A stretch of 14,818 nt of DNA from Flavobacteriaceae bacterium. GTDB lineage: Bacteria; Bacteroidota; Bacteroidia; Flavobacteriales; Flavobacteriaceae. The position numbers were made by a program, and so were the translations under genes. The notes under the pieces are model-generated. The model saw only the letters and a list, made by a program, of their open reading frames with translations, was not told the origin of the DNA and made no database searches. Positions 14,802 to 14,818 of the stretch are shown here, one piece after another. The stretch is taken from the NCBI GenBank assembly GCA_030829155.1, contig JAURBD010000035.1:1-14818 (forward strand), written 5' to 3'. Every line of letters begins with the position of its first letter. Positions within the stretch are counted from its first letter, which is position 1.

Positions 14802-14818
14802 CAGCCACCAAACGGGTA

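Noticed and set aside
1..14818. Mobile elements, CRISPR, tRNA, rRNA, defence or biosynthetic cluster
   Set aside because: No transposase, integrase, direct-repeat array, cloverleaf or toxin/defence motif was seen; nearly all DNA is taken by housekeeping and envelope genes.

Overview
The window looks like a piece of core chromosome from a member of the Flavobacteriaceae (Bacteroidota). The evidence is low GC with A/T-rich wobble positions, no Shine-Dalgarno sequences, promoter elements of the Bacteroidota type (TAnnTTTG), a mevalonate-pathway HMG-CoA reductase next to a GYDIA-type GHMP kinase, and a run of coaX, outer-membrane protein, TPR protein, lptC, CNNM/CorC and PpiD genes. No mobile element, CRISPR array, tRNA or rRNA is visible.

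Layout from left to right. (1) Positions 2-88 hold the last 28 codons of a plus-strand gene, possibly lpxB. (2) About 315 bp follow without a convincing gene. (3) A minus-strand operon (4665 to 405) encodes a periplasmic dipeptidyl peptidase IV, a POT-family proton/peptide symporter and an exported thioredoxin-fold protein, with gaps of 6-7 bp. (4) A divergent plus-strand pair (4783-6994) encodes class II HMG-CoA reductase and a GHMP kinase, 1 bp apart. (5) A strong bidirectional hairpin terminator (7033-7063) separates this pair from the convergent operon. (6) A long minus-strand cluster (14717 to 7079) runs coaX, FadL-like outer-membrane protein, secreted TPR protein, LptC lipoprotein, 62-aa membrane protein, CNNM/CBS/CorC protein and a membrane-anchored PpiD-like prolyl isomerase. 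(7) At the right edge a near-perfect Bacteroidota promoter fires rightwards, out of the window.

How the genes fit together. The left operon reads as a peptide-nutrition module: the peptidase releases X-Pro/X-Ala dipeptides in the periplasm and the symporter imports them. The central pair serves isoprenoid synthesis through mevalonate; the reductase step is clear, but the kinase's substrate is not known from sequence. The right cluster begins with the first step of CoA synthesis and continues with envelope genes (outer-membrane barrel, LPS transport, periplasmic folding, ion-transport-like membrane protein). It probably forms one transcription unit, because most gaps are 0-12 bp.

I see no sign of a dramatic new system. 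The most open questions are the substrate of the GYDVA-motif kinase, the role of the 62-aa two-helix membrane protein locked between lptC and the CNNM gene, and the paired outer-membrane and TPR proteins of unknown function.
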